DNA of 64,000 nucleotides from Desarmillaria ectypa (taxonomy: Eukaryota; Basidiomycota; Agaricomycetes; Agaricales; Physalacriaceae), in contig JAUDYN010000008.1 of NCBI GenBank assembly GCA_030407005.1, forward strand, positions 2,852,001 through 2,916,000. Direction: 5' to 3'. Below the pieces are notes generated by a model. It saw nothing but the letters and a program-made list of their open reading frames with translations. It made no database searches and had not been told where the DNA came from. Of this stretch, positions 34,763 to 44,710 are shown piece after piece (position 1 is the stretch's first letter; each line of letters starts with the position of its first letter). Position numbers and translations under genes: made by a program.

Positions 34763-35551
34763 ATATGATTCTTACAGCCACCCATTACCAGAATATCTAG
34801 ATAGACCTAGATATCGTTCACGCTGAAAATGGACATCCCTCCACGCGGTTCGTCTTCAGCCGACTCTTCACATTGACAGGACGTAAATAAACTGAGGGCT
34901 GCAGTCAGAACAGTTTGGAGCCGCCGAAACGAGGCCATACCAAACTCAAACTCGAATCAGAGTTGTTACCTTCTTTTGAAATCTGAGCAAAATCTGGGCC
35001 CTCCAGATAAAAATCAAGCCACCGCAGTAGTAGGGAAGAATATAGAAGAAATCACTATGAGGTAAGATTATTACCCAAAATTGACATGGATCACTAAAGG
35101 CATTGAGTATCAACTTTGATGGTCATGGTGACCTGATAGCATCGTGACGAACAAGGACCAGCCCTCAGACCCTTCATCAGAAACGGTTAGGCGCAAAATG
35201 TGATATCGGAACAGACCACATACGAGCCCATGAGCGACGAGGAACGGCGGCGACTGTAATCACCACGAGATCCTTGTTGGCGGTGTTAGTCTCTCGAATG
35301 TAGACATAATCGCACTCCCCTGTGTAACGGCGTTCCGCTGAATGACATCTGATTCAACTATTCCATCACATGAGATGAAACAAGGACCAAAGACCCTGTC
35401 GATTCAAGTAACCATGATGTAAGGCCAAGGAATATAGCTCGAATAACAGGACGACTGACCTCGCCAAGAGCGGTAGCCAAGGACTCAAGGACTCAGCTGG
35501 ACAAGTCTCGCGCTACCGACATTTGCCAATTCTCTAGAGACAGACACTGGG
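34763..35551. other. No recognised gene
   Basis: Nearly 800 bp with no frame above 60 codons. It ends in CTGGG, the target-site duplication of the next LTR. Confidence 0.4.
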
Positions 35552-36133
35552 TGTTATGAATCTGCGGAAATCAGGATATGAGAGTGAGGGGCGACAAGGG
35601 ATGATCGAAACGAGGCAGGATATGTTATAAAGATGTATGTCGTTGGGGAATAGAATGAATTCCGGCAAGGGTTCGTGAAGAGACCTGAGAGGTCCGGTTT
35701 GCGAGGTAAAGAGGTCAGTAAGTGCGAAGCAGTTACTGTAGGGAGCAGCCGGTAAGTGCGGAGCTATTACCGATATAAAAAGCCTGTAAGCGCGGAGCTA
35801 TTACGGGCTGTAGGTGAAGACAAGCGCTAGGTGTAACTGACGAGGTTTCTGACAAGCGCTAGGCGTAACCGATCAGATGCTTAGTTCACACAATGAAGTG
35901 GAGTTGAAGATGAGTAGATTTATTTGTTTCTTACAATGTTACAGATGGTATTTATATCCTAAAGGGCTCGAGTCATGAATATTCTACAGTATTCTATTAT
36001 ATTCTAGTATGAGCAAGGAGAATAGAGAAAGTGAGAGAAAATTATGTGTGAGTCACTGCTAGGACCGAGAAGGCCGAATGTAGGCATGCGTTGACTCATG
36101 CACCGAGTTTACGGATACGCGATATCCATAACA
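35552..36133 (+). mobile_element. Solo LTR, family A, copy 3
   Basis: 582 bp, TGTTATGAATC...ATCCATAACA, with a perfect target-site duplication CTGGG at 35547-35551 and 36134-36138. It is shorter than copies 1 and 2 because only two of the five 30-bp repeat units are present. It also has a second, slightly changed copy of the GCGGAGCTATTA stretch (about 35758-35803). Its normal duplication is a useful control for the swapped flanks of the other two. Confidence 0.93.
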
Positions 36134-36351
36134 CTGGGCCTTGATCTTTCAGGATTCTTCCCGAGTGCCACACACAACATGAACGAGATATACATATTTA
36201 TCCGCATAGCATCTAAAGTTTTGATCGGTATACCGCAGTAGGCGGTTGACAAAGCGTATCACTTGAAGATTACTGGGGCACACATATTACAACCTGAATG
36301 GTTGTCGATGATAAGGCTCGGCGCATATGAATAGAAGGAAACACCTTGCCG

Positions 36352-37937
36352 TTATAGCAGATACATAAACGACGGGGCCAAATCCCCATCCATCCCTTTA
36401 ACCTCCTGTCCCAGCATCATCCTCTTTCTCTGGTTCATCCACACGAAATACCCTAAGCATAACGCAGATCCCACAGTCATCCCACCACTGAACGCCACCA
36501 TCACCCCGGTCCCAAGCACGTACTTGGGCGCAGTGCTCAAGCTCCCCATCAACCACGTCGACAAAATTCCTCCAGCGCTCGTCATCATAAACCCGATAGC
36601 AATCGCTGTCGCACGGCGAACATGCGGCGCAGAATTTGTGGAGTTCCAGGTCGACAACATCGGAGCGGAGGTGTACACACCAGGTATGGACAGGAAGAGG
36701 CTGCCATACCTAGTGTTTGCCGACGACGATGTGAGGAACATGATGAATCCTATCAAAGCCATGATGGAGGTGACGATACAGACAATGCCTCGGATATGGA
36801 ACCTGTCGCATAGGTATGCAGTCGTCATTGACAACGCGAATGCGGCAGCAAACGGCGGCACACTCATGAGCTGCGAGCGAGCTGCAGTGTATCCCAAGCT
36901 CTGCACAATCGACGGAGTAAAGCTATGAATGAAGCTAGGACAGTTCATAAGAGTGAGATGGGAAGGGAAATACGTACAAGGCCAAGCCAAAGAGGACGGC
37001 ACCCGAAAAGAAGAATACAACACCAAGGATCCAAACGTGCGGTGCGACGAATGCCTTCCTCACTTCCCTCCACTCGAACTTCTCTCCTCCAGTCTCAACA
37101 ACTTGATTCGCCACATATTCGCGTTCAGCTCGACGCAAAAACCTCGCAGCCATAGCGTCTCGGGGCATAACGAAATAACTCATTAGGCCCCAAGCGGCGG
37201 TGAATGCCCCTTCGAGGATGAATATCCATCGCCATCCTGCGCGTCCGCCTACGCCGTCCATGCGTATGATACCATAAGCAAGGATTCCTGAGAAGGCCCC
37301 TGAGAGTGAGGCAGAAGCGAAAAATGCCGATACACGGGTGGTCATCTTGGCACGGGGGTAGAAATGCGTCAGGTATAACACCAATCCGGGGAAGACGCCG
37401 CCTTCGAACAGCCCAAGGAAGAACCGGCAGACAAGGAGGCCGCCATAGCTCGTCACCACTCCTTGAAGGGTGGTGACCACGCCCCAAGTGGTCAGTAAGG
37501 TGGGAAGGAGATAATTCGGTCCAATGACCTGAATAAGTGCCAATAAGCTCACGAATATCGGAAAGATGTAAATTGACCTACTCGAAGTAGCAAATTTGAG
37601 GGCAGCTCAGCAGCAATGTACGGAACGTAGGTGACGGTCAATGCAATGCTATACTGCTTGTTTGTCATCTGGAGGTCGCGTTGAAGGCCGGCAATGCGCG
37701 CATTGCCGATGTTCGTTCTGTCCTGTGGCGGATTTCAGTGAATTAAGGAATCAAACAAGATGATGGCGAACATACAAGGAATGACAAGAAATAGAACATT
37801 GCTATGACTGGTAGCAGAAACAAGTCTAGCTTGAGCCATGCCCTCTTTGCCAATAGGGCATCGAGTTCAACGCTATGATGGCTCTTTTCGCTGTTGGATC
37901 CCATTGAATCGTGGCTGTCCTGGAGTGAATCGATCAT
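36352..37937 (-). CDS. MFS permease, allantoate/nicotinate (Dal5-like) family
   Basis: Proton-coupled uptake of an organic anion across the plasma membrane is the usual role of this anion:cation symporter family; the substrate is unknown. Four exons (37937-37776, 37722-37582, 37528-36978, 36934-36352) make 478 residues, all in phase. The N-terminal cytosolic part is polar, then helix 1 (LDLFLLPVIAMFYFLSFL) and, straight after the first splice, DRTNIGNARIAGL, the family signature. PSNLLLRVIGPNYLLPTL and GLFEGGVFPGLVLYL are the next conserved loops. About 12 hydrophobic segments are present, with a central polar loop near residues 225-265. The stop is 30 codons past the last helix. The gene is complete. 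It starts 218 bp beyond an LTR, but its own upstream region lies on the other side. Confidence 0.92.
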
Positions 37938-39238
37938 GATTGTTAGAGATTACGGACATGTGCATGAACGATGAAGTATATATAACCAGCGCGGCCTGGC
38001 GTATGACCAATGGCATGGTCACGGGATGAAATATCAAAGGGAGAGAGAAGCACCACAGGCGTCCGATAGGATCGTGCAGGAACAATGGCATAGAGAATAA
38101 GACTATCCTGTGACGCCTGCCCTCTCCTAGCTAGATACAAAGTGGACCTCTGTCGCCGCTAGTCAGAAAGCCTGGCTGAGGAATTGCGAATATCCTGAGA
38201 ATGTGATCATGAGAATTAAGGTAGAGGACAAGAAAAATAAAACAGACCTCGAAACAAACTATATCATTTTTATTATATTGACGCAATAGTAAATACGGCT
38301 CCCTCATCAAGGACAGTAGTCCAAGAGTAGAGCTTCGCTGATGGTCTTCAAGACTTATGTAACGCGCCTGATAGGGCAGTTTCAGTCAAGAGCAACATAC
38401 ATCGCGTGGGCGGCAACATCCACAACGACGAGAACGAGAATACGATGGTAAACGGTCAAAACGTAAATATATCTTGGGATGGCGGGGGTTGTGCATATTT
38501 GGAACGAAAGCTACCGAGTTTTCTTTTAGATATTCCTTCCCACGCCCTCACCCGCCACTGGCCTACCTGATCTCAAACTTCCTTTTTTTTTTTACTGTTC
38601 TTTAATACTGATGACGGAGAACCTCTAAAAGGCAACTGATGTGCCTTGTGTCATCATATAGATATGCGTCTTCTCCCAGAGAACAATCGTTTATCAAAAG
38701 GTTGCGACGAAGTATATCTACACTTGCTTTAGACAGCATTTTGTTCTCCTCTACGACTAGGACTGGAAGCTCTGAAAATAATAGATACAACAAAGCGGTA
38801 CATCTTCCACACCTATCCATAGTTACTTTCCCTCATGGATTAAGAATAGTTGTGTGTTCATATTCTCGCCGTAAGTGGAATGGTCAGGAAAAAACCGGCG
38901 TTCTGGTGCTTAACTCATGATGAACAGCCTCTTGAAATAACTCCAAAGTATTAATATTGCAATTTCAGCCTAAGATTGTCCTCAGCCTGTTGTCATAAGA
39001 TATATACAAGTTAGTACGGAGCCACACGAGCTGCTCTTTACCGCTTTCCTCCCATTCGTGTTCTCGTTTGGCGCCACTTGTGGAATCTTCTCTGACTCTG
39101 TTACATTCTCATCATGAATAGTCCCCTCTTTAGACTTCGCCATAATCTTCCGATCTGTGCTATCGTTCTCTTCTTCATTACACCAGCAGTAGTCATCCGT
39201 ATCTGCTCCACGGTAAATATCGCAGTCTCTGAATCCTC
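37938..39238. other. Permease promoter side; no gene recognised
   Basis: 1.3 kb. A poly-T tract at 38583-38593. A minus frame (38982-39248, 88 codons, acidic/polar) directly follows the coiled-coil frame at 39239 and could be a later exon of it, but no splice joins them convincingly. Confidence 0.4.
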
Positions 39239-39571
39239 CTACCCCCACACCTCTTCTGATGGTAGAGGGGGAATGACAGGTGTGTTCCCATCCACCCTAC
39301 CTATTTTCGTCTTCAAAACTCTCAAGCGTCGCAAATTTGACCGTCCAGTCGCATCCACGTTTTTATACATCCACTGCATGTGCCGAATCCAGCGCGCATA
39401 TAGCTGCACCAATCCTACAGTGTCTCGTATGTCGTTACGAATATCTTGAAGACCAGCGGATACGTTGGTTTGTAGATGTTTGATTTGCCGCTCCATGCTG
39501 CCCAGACGAGCCGCCAAGTTGATGCCTCGCTCTTCGATGTTTCGTAGCTTCCTTTCCGATGGATTGCCCAT
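39239..39571 (-). CDS. Small coiled-coil protein, hypothetical
   Basis: A 110-residue frame starting MGNPSERKLRNIEERGINLA. Residues 12-55 have a heptad-like pattern of L/I/V (IEERGINLAARLGSMERQI then IKHLQTNVSAGLQDIRNDI), and the rest is basic. The ATG follows a possible splice acceptor (ACACCAG), so an earlier exon may exist; just upstream (39672-39609) a hydrophobic stretch FFFFLSCILISGVYVQ could be a signal peptide or membrane anchor joined to it, but without an ATG I can place. No family recognised. Confidence 0.35.
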   Translation of the reverse strand: MGNPSERKLRNIEERGINLAARLGSMERQIKHLQTNVSAGLQDIRNDIRDTVGLVQLYARWIRHMQWMYKNVDATGRSNLRRLRVLKTKIGRVDGNTPVIPPLPSEEVWG

Positions 39572-40885
39572 CTGGTGTAGTAAAGTAGTGATAATATATT
39601 GTATTCACCCTGAACATAGACGCCCGATATTAGAATGCAACTCAAGAAGAAAAAGAAGCCTGAAGAAATCACTTATGAAAAGGGATTCATCATTGGCAGA
39701 CGCGTTCGATGCATTTTGCAGGAAAGCAGTGCAATTTAGTCAGGATTACTGAAAGAATAAGATTTTGAGCTTCGTGGCCCGCAATCAATGACGCAATACG
39801 ACGACGTACAATCCGCCGCATATCTGAGTCTGTAGCTGTCCTCTGAAGCTATAGCACGCAACCGTCTTCAGAACTGACAGAGACGGTGCAACTCACGTAT
39901 CATCATGTACCTCCTCCAATGGTATTCCTTCATCAATGTTCATCCTGTAAGGTATCCACTACATCAGCACATTTTCGCAAAATGAAAAACTAGTAGTACG
40001 TACATACTGACATTGCGAGACTTGGACTGCAGGCTGACCCTTCCGCTAAAGGTGATAGAGAATTTATTCCCGACTTCCAGTCCTAGCATTCACGGCGCAC
40101 ATCTTGAATTGCAGAGTGCATCGCAAAGTCGTCACTAGATGTCGTTTACAAGAATGGTCAGCTTATGGCGTTGCACGCCAAGAGGATAAATCATGATCTT
40201 CAAACGTATATGATTGTAAGTTCATCTCGGCAGAACGTAGGAAGCAGGTAGTTGTGTATGTCAAAAAAGTGCGCGCCTGTATATCACTCATGGCTGTATG
40301 AACACTTTTATTTCGGGAGCATTTGGAAGAAGCTGTGAAAGGCGCAAAGGAGAAAACATATTCAGTGTTCTAAAATGCTGGACTATGGAACGGTTGCTAC
40401 AGTGCTAGCAAGGCGTTTCTCTACATCTACATTGTGGCGGTGAAAATACTGTAGACTTCCTAAAACTAGAGTACCGGCGGTCCAACGACAAAAGGCATGT
40501 TTGTGATGTCCAGACAAGGCAGATTCGGATAGGTCGGAAGCGAAAGCGGTACTTGATCATGATGAAAGCAAAAGTTGGAAATGGGTCCTCGCCAATTTTA
40601 GTTAGAACCGGACTTTCGGGCCGCTTTCCGCGGCACTCTCTTCCACCACCTCGCTGTACTCTCTGACACAAATGCTCTGGAGGGCAGCGTACCTCAAGTT
40701 ACTGCATGGGTCTACATATATGATTCTCTGCCGTACTGGAATGAGCACAAAATGAAAATTTCAATACCACTGAGTCGCCTCATAGCGAACGCGGCGGAAT
40801 TTACGGCAAACTGCGAAACCTAAACTTTTGAGGCTCGAATAGCCGCCCACACGTTCCTATCTTCCTACCAGACAGGTTTATCGAC
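39572..40885. other. No recognised gene
   Basis: 1.3 kb, short frames only; the last 150 bp are the likely promoter of the DXO/RAI1-like gene. Confidence 0.4.
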
Positions 40886-42159
40886 ATGGATTTCAATTTC
40901 TCTGACTGCTCGAACGTGTCACTGCCGGCTATCAAGACAACCCCCACCCAATTCGCTTGCATGTCAATTTCTGAGGATCGTGAGGTCCATGCAAACAGCA
41001 CGGAGTCTCTGGGTACATTTATCCCGCCGCCAATCGGAATTAATCTCAAAGAAGGACTGCACGAATATCGGAGGCGCGTGGGATCAGATCCTTTTCATGG
41101 TCATCCGATTCGCCTGGATCGCATCTTGAAAATGTGCCTTGACTCTGACTCCGTAAATGAGATCACAACATCTCAGGTCGTAACACACCGGAGCATTATG
41201 ACCAAGTGAGCGAATGCTACCAATATTGGGACCATGTACTGATTTATGTCAGACTGTTATGGGGGAATGCTCAGCAGCTGAATGTCTTTATCTACGACGG
41301 GGTGATGTACATTGAAGAGTACGATCCTGAACCTGACCGGTAAAGGACTAAATGAATAGAGTAGCTCCAATCTGATTGCTTTCTAGCATCCACACGTTTG
41401 TCGGTGACGGGGAATGTATTGGGTCCGTTATTTTCGTCCCATATCGCCAGTGTCCTATTTTTAAAATATCTCCAGATCCAACTTCGAAGCGTTGTGCACT
41501 GGTGAGTCACCCAATGGTGTTCTTAATTTGCATGCGCGGTGGTATGCAGGTGTCACGTTCAATCTTGGAGATTTCAAGGTAGTCCTTGCTGGTGAGGTTG
41601 ACTGCCAAAAAGATTGTAAGTTACGTATTACTTGTGTGTGATGATACCGTTTCTGAGTCCTAATTTTGCAGCAAATGTCACAGGGCAGGCAAAAGACTGC
41701 TTAGAGCTGAAAACAAGAAGCCAAAATTCGAAGTAAGCCTGGATATATTACAACTTCAGGCACAAAATGACAACGATGCATCGTAGACAGTCACATACGA
41801 AACTTCGATGGTACTTCCAATCATCTCTTATCGGTGTCCCAACCATTGTCCTTGGTTGGCATAAAGAGGGCGTGTTGACGGCGGTCAATGTGATCGATAT
41901 CACTACGATGGTTAATGAAACAACTGTGCAACAAAGTTACGACAGCACTGCCATATTTCTTGCCTCCCTGCGGAAGCACTGCATGGTGCATGCTATGGAA
42001 AAGGAAGATAATCCAATATGGAGGGTTGTAACCAAAGGTCGACTGCACAGAGGAGCTACCATTCGTGCATTGAATTCCGAAGAGGTTCAATCGCTAAATA
42101 GAAATGATGTAAGAATCGGTATTCTTCCTAGTTGGTTTGTGACGACTTTACAAAAATGA
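40886..42159 (+). CDS. DXO/RAI1-like decapping nuclease
   Basis: In yeast and animals this family removes incomplete or NAD caps from RNA and digests it 5' to 3', in the nucleus or cytosol. Six exons (40886-41205, 41253-41339, 41387-41493, 41550-41615, 41672-41732, 41787-42159) give 337 residues in phase. Metal-binding motifs are visible: GEVD (186-189, the E-x-D motif), LELKT (204-208, the E-x-K motif), then KLRWYFQSSLIGVPTIVLGW, the K...Q helix motif. LGTFIPPPIGINLKEGLHEY near the N terminus is the usual first block. The exon 3 donor (GTGCAC) is a weak site chosen to keep frame with GEVD; the stronger GTGAGT six bases on would shift it. The usual aromatic G-x-x-E motif before GEVD is not obvious, so activity is uncertain. 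Such genes are often multicopy in agaricomycetes. Confidence 0.75.
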
Positions 42160-43054
42160 TCCTTCTGTAATATTCTCTAATGACCCGTCAAAAGTGTACA
42201 ATATAGTTCCATGCAAACATATTGTTCTACCCCATCGCTGCTTAATGTGTAAGTGTTTCAGCCGATCTCGTCAGATATAATGAACAACACAGGCATACTT
42301 TCCTAAGGAAGAATATATGAGCGTGTACCATTTTTACACCACTCCATTAAGACGGCTAGAGATAAACATCTGCGAAAGGCCTCGAAGGAATCTCATGTAC
42401 TCTTGTACAAGGCCTGGCTGTGAAATGTCGCATGAAGGAATGCTTATAATAACGACGTCCCACAATTACAGTCAGCTTAAGCATCCCATCATTCGTTCTC
42501 GCCCGCAAGCGGCTGACTTACAACATTTATCTGGCCTGATGACGCGATGGCCCATGGAAATGTGATGAAAAATGTTTACGGTAATCTAGATTCTCCCTTC
42601 TTCCTCCCGAGCGAGGAAATAAAGCCTCCGCTCCAAGCGATGAGGCTTCGACGATGACTTGGAGTTTCCAGTAAGCAAGAAATTTATAAAAAGATGTCCA
42701 CTCCTTCGCCGTCAACCCACCATCCCCGTCGAAACTAAACTCTACTGTCTCAAGTCGTAGGATCTTACTAGTCCAAGACGCATGGTGTGGACCCTCGCGC
42801 CAAGTAAATAGAAAGGGAGCGCTATATACGTTGACAGCCTGAGTAGTAAAAACATCCCTTGGGCCTGTCAACGAGGCACAATTCCCTGGCAGTGTACACT
42901 GGATTAGTGAACCTTCATGTTTACATTCGTCTCTATCGGACCCATTAGAAACATGCAGAAATTTTTTCGAGTATCTTGCGTATAAGTTGGACATTCTACC
43001 TAGCTGCATTCAACAGCACAAAGTGAATGTTTGCTCTATATCCCGCCTTCCCTT
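42160..43054. other. Space with a 160-codon minus frame
   Basis: On minus, 43009-42527 is open for 160 codons (RLETVEFSFDGDGGLTAKEW among others). Only 46 bp separate it from the F-box stop. A possible intron with a donor inside the last F-box codons (GTGATT, about 43066) and the acceptor TGAATGCAG would join it in frame as an alternative C terminus. Otherwise it may be 3' untranslated sequence or a separate small gene. Confidence 0.35.
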
Positions 43055-44710
43055 CTAGTAATAATCACGTTCCAAGCCACCGCTCCCATCTGACAAGCTC
43101 CACTCACTTTCAGGGGGGTCCAGTCCATCCTTTTCGTATCTTACAACCAACCCGTCCTCCAACAGCTCTCTCCAAAGATCCCCTGTTTCCTTGTCGTCAA
43201 AGGTCTCTAATGGCGAATCTAAACGTACTTCCTGTAGGATACTGCAGGTGCGGTCCTCGCTCATCCTTCCCACAGTAGAAGGACGTCGACGAGACTCGGC
43301 CATTTTTACAAAGCCAGTGTTCAGGCTTTTGAACTGTGAAGAGCGTAGATCTAATGAAGTGAGCTTCGGCAGGAGAAGGGGGACATCGAGATCGGAGCGA
43401 ACAATCAGTCGGGCGAGAAAGGCATTAGAGAGAGGATCGACACGGACTCGAAGGTCTGTAACATTGGGTGTAGATTGTAGGAAGCCTGCGAAAGCCACAG
43501 GGCTTCCCCTGGTGCTATGAAGATTGGCACACACTTCAAGCGTGGTAGCCATACAACGATTTGACATGTCTGACGGAGGAAATACGGCATGTTCGCCCTT
43601 GTCTATGTATTCAATTTTCAGAGAGACAAGGGAAGGAAGGCGAAGGCAGGCATAAATTTGAGCGAGAGCTCCTTCTACCGTGTCATAAAGGGTTCTTTGT
43701 TCCTCGCATAGTGACAAATGGCGAAGACTGGGGAGGGTGATGATCTCAAGCGGAGTCGAGTCTAATTCGTTTTCGTGACATACAAGATCCAGGCGAGCTA
43801 GCGAGGGCGACTGTGTTAACATCTGCAGCGCCTCAAAATGCTCTGCGTTGGTTGCGGCGAAACCATGGTATTCCATCAGGTTGTGAAAGGGTAAACTGAA
43901 GTGATCGATGGGTCCCGTGACATGAAGGTATTGCAGCGAAGGAAGAGTGGCAAAGGCATCGATGGAGATGCGTGGGTCCCCTGGTTTTTCGGCATTGGGG
44001 TTGAGCTGCAAGGCAAGGTGCGTGACGCGAGCAAAAGATTCGTTGTATGGGGTCAAGGAGTGGAAAAAGGTGTATGATACATTTAGCATTAGTGTCGTGC
44101 ACTGCGAAATAAACTTTGGAATAATCAACGGGAGTAATGCATGATCATCGGCAGGATTCGATATCGAGAGGCTGATATCGTGCCCCTTAAGCCTCTCGAG
44201 CTGAAGCTCAAGGAGGTATCTTTCGTTCCCAAGCTCTGTGGAATCACCGAGAGTCAAGTTAACGCAAGACCACAGGCGCGCTGTGTTCACCGCGACTGCT
44301 CTCCATTGACGGCAAACATGGGACAAAGTCCATGGAGCATCATCCGTTACCAGCGAGTCATAGTCATAGGTATGCCATGAGTCCAACAGCTTGGCAGGAT
44401 TTCGTACGCAAAGCTCAAAAATTACAGTCAATACATCGTCGGGAAGGCGACGAATTGGATGTAAGGCAACTTTGATGATGTCGACCTCGCCGGAAATGGC
44501 ATCACGCGCATGTAAATGAGCCTCAAGCTCCGTTTGTAGCTGGGCAATTTTCTCGTCAATGTATGACAGGGATCCGAGACGCCGTGAAAGCTCAGCACGG
44601 AGGAAATTTTCTTGGGCATTGGATGGGGGCTCGTTGTTCTCGTATAAGCTTTTAAGTGATCCTGCTAGTATGAAACCGTTCGCGCCGAAAAGGTGATCAG
44701 ACGAAGGCAT
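43055..44710 (-). CDS. F-box protein with N-terminal coiled coil and LRR-like tail
   Basis: Likely a substrate adaptor of an SCF ubiquitin ligase. One coding exon of 551 residues from the ATG at 44710; a splice acceptor (TTACTCACAG) just before it suggests a 5' untranslated intron, and the longer frame upstream starts at a TTG. Residues about 36-80 are a coiled coil (LGSLSYIDEKIAQLQTELEA). The F-box follows near 85-150: HPIRRLPDDVLTVIFELCV, then LSHVCRQWRAVAVNTARLW. The rest has spaced L-x-x-L-x-L strands, as in LRR-like F-box proteins (SLARLDLVC, SLRHLSLCE, KLTSLDLRSS). This plan is very common and highly expanded in agaricomycetes, and the target is unknown. The gene is intact. Confidence 0.9.
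   Translation of the reverse strand: MPSSDHLFGANGFILAGSLKSLYENNEPPSNAQENFLRAELSRRLGSLSYIDEKIAQLQTELEAHLHARDAISGEVDIIKVALHPIRRLPDDVLTVIFELCVRNPAKLLDSWHTYDYDSLVTDDAPWTLSHVCRQWRAVAVNTARLWSCVNLTLGDSTELGNERYLLELQLERLKGHDISLSISNPADDHALLPLIIPKFISQCTTLMLNVSYTFFHSLTPYNESFARVTHLALQLNPNAEKPGDPRISIDAFATLPSLQYLHVTGPIDHFSLPFHNLMEYHGFAATNAEHFEALQMLTQSPSLARLDLVCHENELDSTPLEIITLPSLRHLSLCEEQRTLYDTVEGALAQIYACLRLPSLVSLKIEYIDKGEHAVFPPSDMSNRCMATTLEVCANLHSTRGSPVAFAGFLQSTPNVTDLRVRVDPLSNAFLARLIVRSDLDVPLLLPKLTSLDLRSSQFKSLNTGFVKMAESRRRPSTVGRMSEDRTCSILQEVRLDSPLETFDDKETGDLWRELLEDGLVVRYEKDGLDPPESEWSLSDGSGGLERDYY

Noticed and set aside
32310..36133. LTRs at 32310 and 35552 as the two ends of one full-length retrotransposon
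   Set aside because: They differ in length and repeat number, the 35552 copy has its own perfect CTGGG duplication on both sides, and the space between holds other LTRs and gene relics rather than gag-pol sequence.
36524..36928. 134-codon plus frame and other long frames at 36.4-37.5 kb
   Set aside because: Antisense shadows of the MFS permease exons.
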